A stretch of DNA of 53,245 bases from positions 1-53,245 of the forward strand of contig DVHC01000027.1 in NCBI GenBank assembly GCA_018712385.1. The letters run 5' to 3'. This DNA comes from Candidatus Onthousia excrementipullorum (lineage in GTDB: Bacteria > Bacillota_I > Bacilli_A > RF39 > UBA660). Shown here in pieces: positions 35,323 through 43,062 of the stretch. How positions within the stretch are numbered: the first letter of the stretch is position 1; every line of letters begins with the position of its first letter. The notes below the pieces were generated by a model. That model made no database searches, was not told the origin of the DNA, and saw only the letters and a program-made list of their open reading frames with translations. Both the position numbers and the translations under genes were made by a program.

Positions 35323-35841
35323 TTATATTTCTCTAAATAAATAGACATTTTCGTTTAAAGTCTGGTTAGGAAGAGTAAAGTCTCTACTACCTACTAATTC
35401 TCCACCCATATGTTTATAGAAACTATTGGCATTAGTGTTATCGCTTAAACAACCAGCAATCATACTATTAAAGCCCATTTTCTTAACTTCATCACGAGCT
35501 TTTTTAAAGAGTATTCTACCATATCCTCTATGTTTAACTTCATTAAGTAAATATAAGGCCTGTAATTCTCCTATATCTTTATAATTAGAATCTTTTGATT
35601 TACATACTCTAAATACTCCCACATATTTATCATCTGCTTTTAAAAGAAATGATTTATCAAATTCTTTATTTATATCTTTTTTCTTTCGTTCAATAGCTTT
35701 ATTTATTTCAGAATCTGTACCGATTAATTCTAAAAACTCTGCATTAACTATTCCTTTATAAGTCTCTTCCCAAGATTTAGTATTGATTTTAACATAATCA
35801 CTTACATTGTTAGTATTTAACTCTTCTATAATACAATTCAC
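35323..35841 (-). CDS. GNAT-family N-acetyltransferase
   Basis: Acetyl-CoA-dependent acetyltransferase, 172 residues, acceptor unknown. The fold markers are the first helix with TKSWEETYKGIV (residues 22-33), the beta-4 strand ELQALYLLNEVKHRGYGRIL with the acetyl-CoA-binding R-G-Y-G turn (about 95-114), and the C-terminal NANSFYKHMGGEL motif. It overlaps the thrS stop by one base, so it probably belongs to the thrS operon and ends at the shared terminator. Confidence 0.88.
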   Translation of the reverse strand: MNCIIEELNTNNVSDYVKINTKSWEETYKGIVNAEFLELIGTDSEINKAIERKKKDINKEFDKSFLLKADDKYVGVFRVCKSKDSNYKDIGELQALYLLNEVKHRGYGRILFKKARDEVKKMGFNSMIAGCLSDNTNANSFYKHMGGELVGSRDFTLPNQTLNENVYLFREI

Positions 35842-37586
35842 TATAGTTTAACCTCTTCTTTTAATAGCTTAATAAACTCTTCTATATTAACAGTAGTAGT
35901 ATCTTTTTCACCATGGCGTCTATAACTAATAGTATTATCAGTCTTTTCTTTATCTCCAAGGATTAAAGTATAAGGAATCTTTCTAGTTTGGGCTTCTCTT
36001 AGTCTATAACCTAACTTCTCATTACGATTATCTAACTCTACTCTAATATCATTTTTCTTTAACTCTTCATAAACTTTATTAGCATATTCTCCCTGATATT
36101 CACTAGATACTGGTATTACGATAACTTGTACTGGACTTAACCATAAAGGAAGATTACCTTTAGTCTCTTCAAGTAGGAAGGCAATAAATCTATCAAGAGA
36201 ACCAAATACAGCTCTATGAATAACAACTGGTCTTTGTTTACTTCCATCTTTATCAATATAAGTAAGTTCAAACTTCTCTGGTAATTGATAATCTAATTGA
36301 ACAGTTGAAAGGGTTACATCATGACCAATAGCACTTTTAACTTGAACATCAAGTTTAGGTCCATAGAAAGCTGCTTCTCCTTCCGCTTCATAGAAGTCTG
36401 CTCCAATCTCTTCTAGAACTTCTCTTAGTTCTTGTTCGCTTTTCTCCCATAACTCATCGTTACCAAAGTATTTATCTTTATTATTTTTATCTCTTAAAGA
36501 TAGTCTAAAACTATAATCTTTAAAACCAAAGTCTTTATAAACATCAAGTATCAAGTCAATAACACCTTTAAATTCATCTTTAATCTGTTCTGGTGTACAG
36601 AAGATATGGGAATCATTTTGTGTAAAGGCTCTAGTACGCTCTATTCCACATAAGGCTCCACTTGCTTCATATCTGAAATCGTTAGCAATCTCGGCGATAC
36701 GTAGTGGTAAATCTCTATATGAATGAAGATAATTCTGATACATCATCATATGATGAGGACAGTTCATTGGTCTTAGTACATATGCTTCATTATCTAACTC
36801 CATAGCAGGAAACATATCATCTTTATAATGATCCCAGTGTCCACTAGTTTTATATAAATCAACACTACCAAGTGATGGTGTCATTACATGTTTATAACCA
36901 TGTTCTAACTCTTTATTAGTAATATAATCGACTAATGTACGTCTTACAAAGAAACCATTAGGTAACCACATAGGAAGTCCCTTACCTACTAAATCAGAAA
37001 ACATAAATATACCAAGCTCTTTACCTAATTTACGATGGTCTCTTTCCTTTGCTTCTTCTAACATTTCTAAATGTTTATTTAAATCTTCTTCAGTCTCATA
37101 ACACACACCATAGATACGTTGTAACATTTTATTTTTAGAGTCACCTTTAAAGTAAGCACCACTTACTCTAAGCAATTTAAAATGTCTTAACTCTTTAGTA
37201 GACTCTACATGAGGTCCACGACATAGGTCAGTAAAGTCTCCTTGTGTATAACATGTAATTACTTCATCTTCTGGCATATTATTTATTAAATCTATTTTAT
37301 AAGGGTCATCTTTAAATTTATCAAGAGCTTCTTCTCTAGTTAACTCATGACGAATGATTTTTTTATTACCTTTAGCAATTTTTTTCATCTCTTTTTCTAT
37401 TTTAGGTAAATCATCATCTGTTAGAGTCTTATCTCCTAAATCAATATCATAATAGAATCCATCTTCTATTACAGGCCCTACCCAAAATTTTGCCTCTGGA
37501 TATAATTTTTTAACCGCCTCTGCTAGTAAATGCGCACAAGAATGATTAAGTGGCATCAATTTTTTATCTTCTTTAATATTTATCAT
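35841..37586 (-). CDS. thrS: Threonyl-tRNA synthetase lacking the TGS domain
   Basis: Charges tRNA-Thr. The 581-residue protein starts directly in the N2 editing domain (NHSCAHLLAEAVKKLYPEA) with H-x3-H, so the usual ~60-residue N-terminal TGS domain is absent; typical family length is about 640. The catalytic core is complete: zinc-binding Cys in LRPMNCPHHMMMY, motif 2 FRYEASGALCGIERTRAFTQ, motif 3 FGSLDRFIAFLLEE, and the anticodon-binding domain at the end. It is controlled by an upstream T-box leader, with one small gene in between that ends two bases before this ATG. Confidence 0.95.
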   Translation of the reverse strand: MINIKEDKKLMPLNHSCAHLLAEAVKKLYPEAKFWVGPVIEDGFYYDIDLGDKTLTDDDLPKIEKEMKKIAKGNKKIIRHELTREEALDKFKDDPYKIDLINNMPEDEVITCYTQGDFTDLCRGPHVESTKELRHFKLLRVSGAYFKGDSKNKMLQRIYGVCYETEEDLNKHLEMLEEAKERDHRKLGKELGIFMFSDLVGKGLPMWLPNGFFVRRTLVDYITNKELEHGYKHVMTPSLGSVDLYKTSGHWDHYKDDMFPAMELDNEAYVLRPMNCPHHMMMYQNYLHSYRDLPLRIAEIANDFRYEASGALCGIERTRAFTQNDSHIFCTPEQIKDEFKGVIDLILDVYKDFGFKDYSFRLSLRDKNNKDKYFGNDELWEKSEQELREVLEEIGADFYEAEGEAAFYGPKLDVQVKSAIGHDVTLSTVQLDYQLPEKFELTYIDKDGSKQRPVVIHRAVFGSLDRFIAFLLEETKGNLPLWLSPVQVIVIPVSSEYQGEYANKVYEELKKNDIRVELDNRNEKLGYRLREAQTRKIPYTLILGDKEKTDNTISYRRHGEKDTTTVNIEEFIKLLKEEVKL

Positions 37587-37588
37587 AA

Positions 37589-38083
37589 TTATTTTCTCCT
37601 TCCATAATAATAACTTCTTTTACTTATAGTTTTTTGTCTATTAACTTTTTCAGTAGGCACTAATTCCTCAAGATATGCTTCTTTTTCTAAGTCTTCTAAC
37701 AACTCTACTTCGCCAGTTACTTTATCATAGCCATAGCCTAAACTTTTAAGTATTTCTTTTCTTTTTATTTCTCTTTCTTTAGCACTCAAATTACTACTTA
37801 AAATAGCTTTTTTATTAATCGCTAATATATTGTTATAACATCTAATATTATTATCATCATCTCTTACATAAATATATTTATCAGAATCATCTTTAGAGGC
37901 TATATCTAATGAAACTGACCTAGGAGGTGTAACTCCTCTATTAATTAAATATATTGGCATATCGTTATGATGAAACCTTGTTCTTTTACGATGATGACTT
38001 TTAACTCCATACCAGCTTTCCATAAATACGTGGATATTCTCACATTGTTTTGAACTCTTATAATAACCTTTTTTCTTTCCCAT
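37589..38083 (-). CDS. Uncharacterised protein in the T-box-controlled thrS operon
   Basis: 164 residues, not recognised. The N-terminal third is rich in Lys, His and Arg (KSHHRKRTRFHHNDMP, about 26-41), suggesting nucleic-acid or metal binding. The middle has short strands (KYIYVRDDDNNIRCYN) and the tail is charged. The ATG at 38083 follows GGAGAAGAGAAT, ahead of an alternative start inside the leader terminator. Lying between the T-box and thrS means it should be induced when tRNA-Thr is uncharged. It could assist translation or tRNA handling, but this is inference from position only. Confidence 0.65.
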   Translation of the reverse strand: MGKKKGYYKSSKQCENIHVFMESWYGVKSHHRKRTRFHHNDMPIYLINRGVTPPRSVSLDIASKDDSDKYIYVRDDDNNIRCYNNILAINKKAILSSNLSAKEREIKRKEILKSLGYGYDKVTGEVELLEDLEKEAYLEELVPTEKVNRQKTISKRSYYYGRRK

Positions 38084-38108
38084 ATTCTCTTCTCCTACCT
38101 TATATAAT

Positions 38109-38318
38109 AAAAAGGATGATACCACTAGGAGTGCCTGACACTACACGATACCATCCTTTTTTAACTTAATTTAGATAACGGCATATACCGGAATTACTTT
38201 GCATAACTCTACTCGTTAAGGTAGTAATAAAAGAGCTTTTCTTAACTTTCACCAACCGTTAAGTCTCTAAGATTAAAAGGATTCTTTTACCGAGTCCCTA
38301 ACTAATAACGTATTTACA
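38109..38318 (-). promoter_or_regulatory. T-box riboswitch leader of the thrS operon
   Basis: The minus-strand leader has a stem I closed by ACTCG / CGAGT, a downstream GGATGGTATCGTG element like the conserved T-box (GGGTGGTACCGCG), and a terminator stem AAGGATGG-TATC / GGTATCATCCTT followed by TTTTT. The T-box and terminator arms are mutually exclusive. Thr codons ACT and ACC occur in the 3' side of stem I, but I cannot fix which triplet is the specifier. Uncharged tRNA-Thr should favour read-through. Confidence 0.88.
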
Positions 38319-38324
38319 ATTATT

Positions 38325-38352
38325 ATTTTACTACAAATTAAAGAGTTGTCAA
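38325..38352 (-). promoter_or_regulatory. Promoter of the thrS T-box leader
   Basis: TTGACA (38347-38352) and TAAAAT (38325-38330) on the minus strand, 16 bp apart. Confidence 0.7.
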
Positions 38353-38403
38353 ATCATTTTTATAATAAAACAAAATTTCTATTAAAAAATGTATCTTGTT
38401 CGA

Positions 38404-38432
38404 TTGATTTATCATATCAGATATGCTATTAT
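38404..38432 (+). promoter_or_regulatory. Promoter of the hydrophobic-peptide mRNA
   Basis: TTGATT (38404-38409) and TATTAT (38427-38432) with a 17-bp spacer and an extended TGC before the -10. Transcription would begin near 38439, within a CTACTAGG / CCTAGTAG hairpin. Confidence 0.65.
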
Positions 38433-38513
38433 ATCTACTAGGAATACCTAGTAGGGGTGTTTTACCTCTTTCTTTCACTTTATTAAATAGGGGGTTAGAA
38501 AGGGGAAATGTTT

Positions 38514-38582
38514 ATGAATAAGAAAGACTTTTTAATAGTTATATTGTTAATTATTATCATATTGTTGATTATTTATAGATAG
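38514..38582 (+). CDS. 22-residue hydrophobic peptide, candidate type I toxin
   Basis: The peptide starts MNKKDFLIV, then is almost entirely Ile/Leu to residue 20, ending IYR. This is the layout of small membrane-active type I toxins such as Fst- or Ldr-like peptides, though it is not a recognisable homologue of either. AAAGGGG lies 8 bp before the ATG; an ATG two codons earlier is too close to that site. The mRNA begins with a hairpin, and a convergent antisense RNA shares its terminator. The stop codon touches the terminator stem. Confidence 0.7.
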   Translation: MNKKDFLIVILLIIIILLIIYR

Positions 38583-38622
38583 TAAAATACCCTATTACAA
38601 CTGTGTAATTTGGGTATTTTAC
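38582..38622. terminator. Bidirectional terminator shared by toxin mRNA and antisense RNA
   Basis: GTAAAATACCC (38582-38592) and GGGTATTTTAC (38612-38622) form an 11-bp perfect stem. Convergent promoters point at it from both sides, as in Fst-type loci. Confidence 0.8.
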
Positions 38623-38700
38623 CACAAACACTTTTGAGGTAAAGACCTATTTGCAGAACTAGGTATTCCTCATTTTTATTTATATGTAAATTCTCTTTAC
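38585..38700 (-). ncRNA. Candidate antisense RNA of the type I locus
   Basis: Predicted from a good minus-strand promoter at 38707-38735 to the shared terminator. Its 5' part has a TGTAAA / TTTACA hairpin, then GGAATACCTAG and TTTACCTC, the same two words in the same order as the leader of the peptide mRNA. The only perfect antisense overlap with the mRNA is at the terminator. Pairing of the loop and palindromic regions could block translation. Confidence 0.6.
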
Positions 38701-38706
38701 ATATTC

Positions 38707-38735
38707 ATATTATCATAAATAATTAATTTTATCAA
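38707..38735 (-). promoter_or_regulatory. Promoter of the antisense RNA
   Basis: TTGATA (38730-38735) and TAATAT (38707-38712) on the minus strand with a 17-bp spacer and extended TGA. Confidence 0.65.
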
Positions 38736-38789
38736 GATATTAATCATTGCAAAAAAGTATCATTTAATCTTTATGATAGTATAAAAAAT

Positions 38790-38906
38790 GATATGTATTA
38801 AATGAGTGACATCTCATATAAAGATAAAAGAGGTTCACACTATTCCTATAAAAGTGCATAAAAGTATAAGGACAATACCTTTGTTGGTATTGCCCTATTT
38901 TTATTA
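38790..38906 (+). ncRNA. Candidate small RNA related to the ToxI leader
   Basis: It starts with the hairpin word TTAAATGAGTGA-CTCATATAA, also found at the start of the ToxI transcript, and ends with a strong terminator (GGACAATACC / GGTATTGCCC, 38870-38895, then TATTTTTATT). About 70 nt between contain short complementary words (CACT/AGTG, CCTAT/ATAAGG) that could form a pseudoknot. No ORF with a ribosome site is present. It may be a relic or diverged antitoxin RNA. Confidence 0.5.
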
Positions 38907-38945
38907 TTAAAAAGTAGAAAATCATCAAAAAAGCAACATTTATTC

Positions 38946-38974
38946 TTTACAACAATATAATCTTATGATATACT
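38946..38974 (+). promoter_or_regulatory. Promoter of the toxIN locus
   Basis: TTTACA (38946-38951) and TATACT (38969-38974), spacer 17 bp, with extended TGA before the -10. Transcription would start near 38981, just upstream of the ATGAG / CTCAT hairpin and the antitoxin repeats. Confidence 0.75.
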
Positions 38975-39008
38975 TTAAATGTATTAAATGAGTGATACCT
39001 CATATAAT

Positions 39009-39119
39009 AACAAAAGTCGGAATTCCCTTGCCACAGTAGGGAGCTAACAAAAGTCGGAATTCCCTTGCCATAGTAGGGAGCTAACAAAAGTCGGAATTCC
39101 CTTGCCACAGTAGGGAGCT
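39009..39119 (+). ncRNA. toxI: ToxI-type RNA antitoxin, three 37-nt tandem repeats
   Basis: Exactly three contiguous 37-nt units (39009-39045, 39046-39082, 39083-39119); the second differs by one base (T for C at 39071). Each begins with AACAAAAG and contains a TCCCT / AGGGA stem with a nine-base loop. In type III systems each unit folds into a pseudoknot that is cut out and bound by ToxN, which it inhibits. Repeat number, unit length, the following terminator and the downstream ToxN-like gene all fit. Confidence 0.92.
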
Positions 39120-39128
39120 AAAAAACAT

Positions 39129-39166
39129 GGGCGATTTTCATTTAGAAAGTCGTCCTTTTCTTTTAT
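39129..39166 (+). terminator. Terminator between toxI and toxN
   Basis: GGGCGATTTTC / GAAAGTCGTCC (11 bp with two G-T pairs) followed by TTTTCTTTTATT. Partial read-through would set antitoxin in excess over toxin mRNA, as in known type III loci. Confidence 0.9.
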
Positions 39167-39185
39167 TACGTAAGGGGGATTATTT

Positions 39186-39686
39186 ATGAAAACACTTAAA
39201 ATATACTATATTGATGAAAATTACATTAAATATTTAAGAAAATTTGATAAGATAGTACCATATAATAAGACTCATACAAGACCATATATTGGTGTTGTAT
39301 ATGAATATGATGGGATTAATTATTTTGCACCTTTATCTAGTCCAAAACAAAAACATATAACAATGAATGAAAATGCTCTAGATATATTTAAAATCAATGA
39401 TGGAATTTGGGGAATAGTTAATATTAATAATATGATTCCTGCTCCTACTCATTGTTTAACCGAAGTACTTCCTCAAGTAAAAGATGAAAAGTACAGAAAC
39501 TTAATATTAAATCAAACTAATTATTTAAATAGACATAAGTATAAATTATTATCTAAAGTTAAACAGTTTAGATTACGTTATGATAATGGGTATTTATCTA
39601 GCAGATTAAGAAAAAGATGTTGTAATTTTAAACTATTAGAAGAAAAATGTAAGGAATATGAAAATTTAATATTAGAAACAGTTTAA
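39186..39686 (+). CDS. toxN: ToxN/AbiQ-family type III endoribonuclease toxin
   Basis: Sequence-preferring endoribonuclease that cuts cellular mRNAs and the antitoxin precursor; it causes abortive infection or dormancy when antitoxin falls. The 166-residue length matches ToxN (about 170). Family features are the N-terminal IYYIDENYIKYLRKFDK, RPYIGVVYEYDGINYFAPLSSPK (about 34-56) with the conserved strand and the SPK turn where the catalytic Ser/Lys lie, NMIPAP, and a long C-terminal helical region. AAGGGGG is before the ATG. It is followed by its own terminator. Confidence 0.9.
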   Translation: MKTLKIYYIDENYIKYLRKFDKIVPYNKTHTRPYIGVVYEYDGINYFAPLSSPKQKHITMNENALDIFKINDGIWGIVNINNMIPAPTHCLTEVLPQVKDEKYRNLILNQTNYLNRHKYKLLSKVKQFRLRYDNGYLSSRLRKRCCNFKLLEEKCKEYENLILETV

Positions 39687-39716
39687 GGAAGAGTTGGTAT
39701 GCCCTTCCTTATTTTT
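39685..39716 (+). terminator. Terminator after toxN
   Basis: AAGGAAG / CTTCCTT stem followed by ATTTTT, overlapping the toxN stop and the end of the convergent deacetylase-like gene. Confidence 0.8.
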
Positions 39717-40578
39717 CGCCTCTCGCTTCATTTAAAAGAGTATCAAGTGTTACTAAAGTAAAACCTCTTTGTTTAATATAGTTTATTAATACTTTTAATT
39801 CAGATACATTAGATTCAGTTAATTTAACACTTATAATACTACCGCTTCTTAAGTTACCTTTGAGATTACTATAAATATTATTATCAAGTTTTAAAGTAGG
39901 TATAATAGTATGCATAGATAACTTACTACATAAATTTAATACTTCTTCATTATCATAAGTTGCATAACAGTATTTTGGCGTAGTACTAGTAAGGGTTTTT
40001 ATTTTATCAATAGATGCTTTAAATAATAATTCATCGTATGTTTTATCATAACTAAGTACTTCTACTTCGTTAGAATTAATAACGGCATTAGTTACAAAAG
40101 ATGTATTACTATCAGTAAATTTACCATCTATAAAAAATGTCCCTACTACTCCCATCTCCTTTAAAATATTTAAAACGTTATCAGTATAACTATTAGTATC
40201 AATAGCAAAGACTAAAGCAATGTTTGTACTTATTCCATTACCACTACTTATATATTTATCATAATAATCATCTATAGATATATTAGGTTCTACTTCTTCA
40301 AAGACTAATAGAGCATCATTATAACTACCATAACCTTTCATCTTAGTAAAACTATTATCTAAATCTATAACTAAACCATTATATCCTGGTATTAAATAAT
40401 CTCCATCTACTTTAGCATTAATCGCTTCTTCTTCCTTAGTACTTCCTTTATCTTTTATCTCTTTCATAAGAGGGTCATTAGATTCTAAAAGACCAATGGC
40501 TTTTTCTGTATAATAAAAAGAAAAAAGAACAAGTAATGATACAAATATCACTTCTATAACCTTTTTAATAAGAACCAC
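39709..40578 (-). CDS. Divergent polysaccharide-deacetylase-like protein
   Basis: A 289-residue protein with one N-terminal membrane helix (about 6-24), so its main domain is outside the cell. It resembles NodB-fold deacetylases in LVIDLDNSFTKM, ALVFAIDTNSY and VGTFFIDGKF, but the metal-binding DD and HxxxH motifs are missing, suggesting a non-catalytic cell-wall role. The annotated GTG overlaps the AGAGGTGG site; a GTG nine codons later with AAAAGG is an alternative start. It lies just downstream of a class B PBP gene, which fits a wall function. Confidence 0.6.
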   Translation of the reverse strand: MVLIKKVIEVIFVSLLVLFSFYYTEKAIGLLESNDPLMKEIKDKGSTKEEEAINAKVDGDYLIPGYNGLVIDLDNSFTKMKGYGSYNDALLVFEEVEPNISIDDYYDKYISSGNGISTNIALVFAIDTNSYTDNVLNILKEMGVVGTFFIDGKFTDSNTSFVTNAVINSNEVEVLSYDKTYDELLFKASIDKIKTLTSTTPKYCYATYDNEEVLNLCSKLSMHTIIPTLKLDNNIYSNLKGNLRSGSIISVKLTESNVSELKVLINYIKQRGFTLVTLDTLLNEARGEK

Positions 40579-40614
40579 CTCTATTTAATTTTATTATTAA
40601 ATAAGAAAATTATT

Positions 40615-42696
40615 CTAAGGATATAAAGCGAAATAAGCATCACTTGCTCTTTTACTAATTCTTTTTGTAACTAATGTTGAGTAACTATTTCTTGGATTTT
40701 CCCAAGTAGAGTTAGGGCTTGTTACGACAATAGACATTTTAGGACTACTTGCTGGAGCATAACCTACAAAAGCTGTAGAGACTGTATCTGTATCATTAAT
40801 ATAATCATCATTTGTATCTGTTGCACTTTGACTTGTTCCTGTTTTACCAGCAGGGTCATGAGAATCATCAATATAACCTCTACCTAATCCATAACTCTTA
40901 TGCATAACAGCATAAAATCCTTCTTTAACTCTATTTAAATACTCTGGTTTTGTATTTACTGTATTTAAAACATTAGGTTCGAAAGAATATATTGTCTCTC
41001 CTAAAGATGAATCATCTGTACTTTTATGCACTTCTTTTAAAAGATGTGGCTGTAACCTACTACCGCCATTGGCAAAGGTTGAGATATATTGAGATAACTG
41101 GATTGGTGTATATGTATCAAACTGTCCCATTACAAAGTCAAGTAATAGTCCAGGGGCTCTATTATTACTAGAATATCCTAAAGATTCTACTGGTAAATCT
41201 ATACCTGTTTCTACTCCAAGACCAAACTCTTTAAAAGTATTTCTATAAGTATCAAAAGCACTTTCATTAATTACTAATGGTTTATTGTACTGATAAGTCG
41301 CTCCTGCTACTTTCATTGCTGTCTTAAACTGATAAACATTACTAGATAGAGCTAGAGCATCTATATCATTAATTCTACCTAATGTCTTCCAAGAACATTT
41401 CTTTGGTGTTCCTGCTATTTTAATACATTCATCTACTTGATATTCACCTGGAGTAATAGCACCTGTATTAAAACCTACTAACATACTAGCACCTTTAACA
41501 ACAGAACCATCTGTCATAGGGTCAGTCATAATACCTGTCGTACAATCTATTGTTTTATATCCACCATTACCATCACTAACTGCTTCTCTACCTGCCATTG
41601 CCAGTATTTCTCCCGTATTAGGGTCCTGTATAACAGCATAACTTCTTTTATAGTACTCGGTATTAGGTTGACCTTTAGTAGATAATATTTCTTCATTTAA
41701 AATTGCTTCTAATTGTTGTTGTAAATCTATATCAATAGTAAGTACTATATCATTACCTCTTTTTCCTTCACTAACTAGTTCTAGCTCATGAGAATTAATG
41801 GTCTTATAAATTGCCTTTGTTCCTCTTAAATACTCTTCATACTGTTCCTCTAAATAACTAGTACCAACTATATCATTTAAAGAATACCCTTTAGCAAGAT
41901 ATTCATCTTTCTCTTCACTAGGAATTTCTCCAATATTACCTAAAATCGTTCTAAAAGTATCTCCATAATTATAAACCCTTTCCCAATCAAGCTTAGTATT
42001 AAAACCTGGCAAATCTTCATTATTCTCGGCTATATAAGCATATTCTTCATCAGTAACATCTCTATTCTTTATAACCTTATCATCATAAGAGTATCCTTTA
42101 TTCATTAAATAATACAAATAACTGGCTTTAGTATCTTCTTCTGTAAAAGCTGCTAACTCATCATCAGTAACCCTTTCTATCTTAAGTTCATAAATATCAT
42201 CACTATCGAGTTTTCTTTGATTATATTTCTCCCATTCTTCATCAGTTATTCTATCACCCATATCACTACTATTCTTAGCGACAAAGAACTCTCTTTTATT
42301 TCTATCAGTGACTTTATCATAATCTAGGCTTAGATGACTAGAAACAAGATAGGCAAGGTCTATCTCTTCTTTAGTTCCTCTACTTTTATCTTTATTATAA
42401 TAAATAGTCTTAACGGCTTTATTATCTACTATTACTTTACCATTACGGTCAAGTATTCTTCCTCTTGGGGAACTAGGTCCTTCTACTATAGTAGTGGCAA
42501 GGGTAGTAAGTTCATCTTCATAATATGATTGATTTCTTAGCATAACCCCATAAAGTCTAAGGGTTATTATTAAAAATAAAACAACTAAAACGCTTCCTAA
42601 AAATAAAAATCTTTTCTTATAGGTATTACCATTAACAGTATATTTTCTTTCTTTTCTATTAATATTTTTCTTATTAACCTTTTGTTTTATCTTCAT
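40615..42696 (-). CDS. Class B penicillin-binding protein (PBP2/SpoVD-like transpeptidase)
   Basis: Peptidoglycan D,D-transpeptidase, 693 residues. A cytoplasmic basic N-terminus is followed by one membrane helix (about 29-50) and the dimerisation domain with SPRGRILDRNGKVI (about 75-88). The transpeptidase domain has all three active-site motifs: SVVK (catalytic Ser near 398), SSN and KTGTS. About 190 residues between the start of the domain and the SxxK carry an acidic insertion with LTEE/TDDE repeats. AGAAGGAGGG precedes the ATG. Confidence 0.92.
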   Translation of the reverse strand: MKIKQKVNKKNINRKERKYTVNGNTYKKRFLFLGSVLVVLFLIITLRLYGVMLRNQSYYEDELTTLATTIVEGPSSPRGRILDRNGKVIVDNKAVKTIYYNKDKSRGTKEEIDLAYLVSSHLSLDYDKVTDRNKREFFVAKNSSDMGDRITDEEWEKYNQRKLDSDDIYELKIERVTDDELAAFTEEDTKASYLYYLMNKGYSYDDKVIKNRDVTDEEYAYIAENNEDLPGFNTKLDWERVYNYGDTFRTILGNIGEIPSEEKDEYLAKGYSLNDIVGTSYLEEQYEEYLRGTKAIYKTINSHELELVSEGKRGNDIVLTIDIDLQQQLEAILNEEILSTKGQPNTEYYKRSYAVIQDPNTGEILAMAGREAVSDGNGGYKTIDCTTGIMTDPMTDGSVVKGASMLVGFNTGAITPGEYQVDECIKIAGTPKKCSWKTLGRINDIDALALSSNVYQFKTAMKVAGATYQYNKPLVINESAFDTYRNTFKEFGLGVETGIDLPVESLGYSSNNRAPGLLLDFVMGQFDTYTPIQLSQYISTFANGGSRLQPHLLKEVHKSTDDSSLGETIYSFEPNVLNTVNTKPEYLNRVKEGFYAVMHKSYGLGRGYIDDSHDPAGKTGTSQSATDTNDDYINDTDTVSTAFVGYAPASSPKMSIVVTSPNSTWENPRNSYSTLVTKRISKRASDAYFALYP

Positions 42697-42772
42697 ACTT
42701 AACCCTCCTTCTCTATTAGTTTATCACATATTTTTATTTTTACTACATATAAATTAAATAAAGGAGAAAAAA

Positions 42773-43021
42773 ATGATAGAAAGAATAATTAAAAATAATA
42801 TTAAAATATTAAATCCTCACTTGGTAATGGGATACCTTGAAAGTAAAAATATTTATCCAACAGAAGATGAAGCGATTGTTATTTGTAACTTTTTAAAAGA
42901 AAATTATAATATCTTACTAAAAGATAATAGTATTTTACTTAATTTAAGAGGAAGTGTTAGAGATGAAATTTATAGTGGAGTGTCAACTATTATTATGAAT
43001 TTAAAGAATACTTATTTATAA
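42773..43021 (+). CDS. DUF2624-like small protein
   Basis: 82 residues, cytoplasmic, helical. It resembles the small DUF2624/YqfT-type proteins of Bacillus in the order PHLVMGYLESKNIYPTEDEA followed by VICNFLKENYNILL, but this is a weak match and the function is unknown. AAAGGAG precedes the ATG. It is divergent from the PBP gene and lies 41 bp before the pilin gene, so the two may be co-transcribed. Confidence 0.5.
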   Translation: MIERIIKNNIKILNPHLVMGYLESKNIYPTEDEAIVICNFLKENYNILLKDNSILLNLRGSVRDEIYSGVSTIIMNLKNTYL

Positions 43022-43029
43022 AAAGAAAA

Positions 43030-43050
43030 CTATGATATAATTTATCATAG
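43030..43050 (+). promoter_or_regulatory. Hairpin overlapping the pilin ribosome site
   Basis: CTATGATA / TATCATAG form an 8-bp stem whose last two bases belong to the AGGAGAG ribosome site of the pilin gene. It could tune pilin translation. Confidence 0.4.
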
Positions 43051-43062
43051 GAGAGATGATTT

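Noticed and set aside
39009-39119. The three tandem repeats as a CRISPR array
   Set aside because: The 37-nt units are contiguous with no spacers, and they sit before a ToxN-like gene with a terminator between, which identifies them as ToxI.
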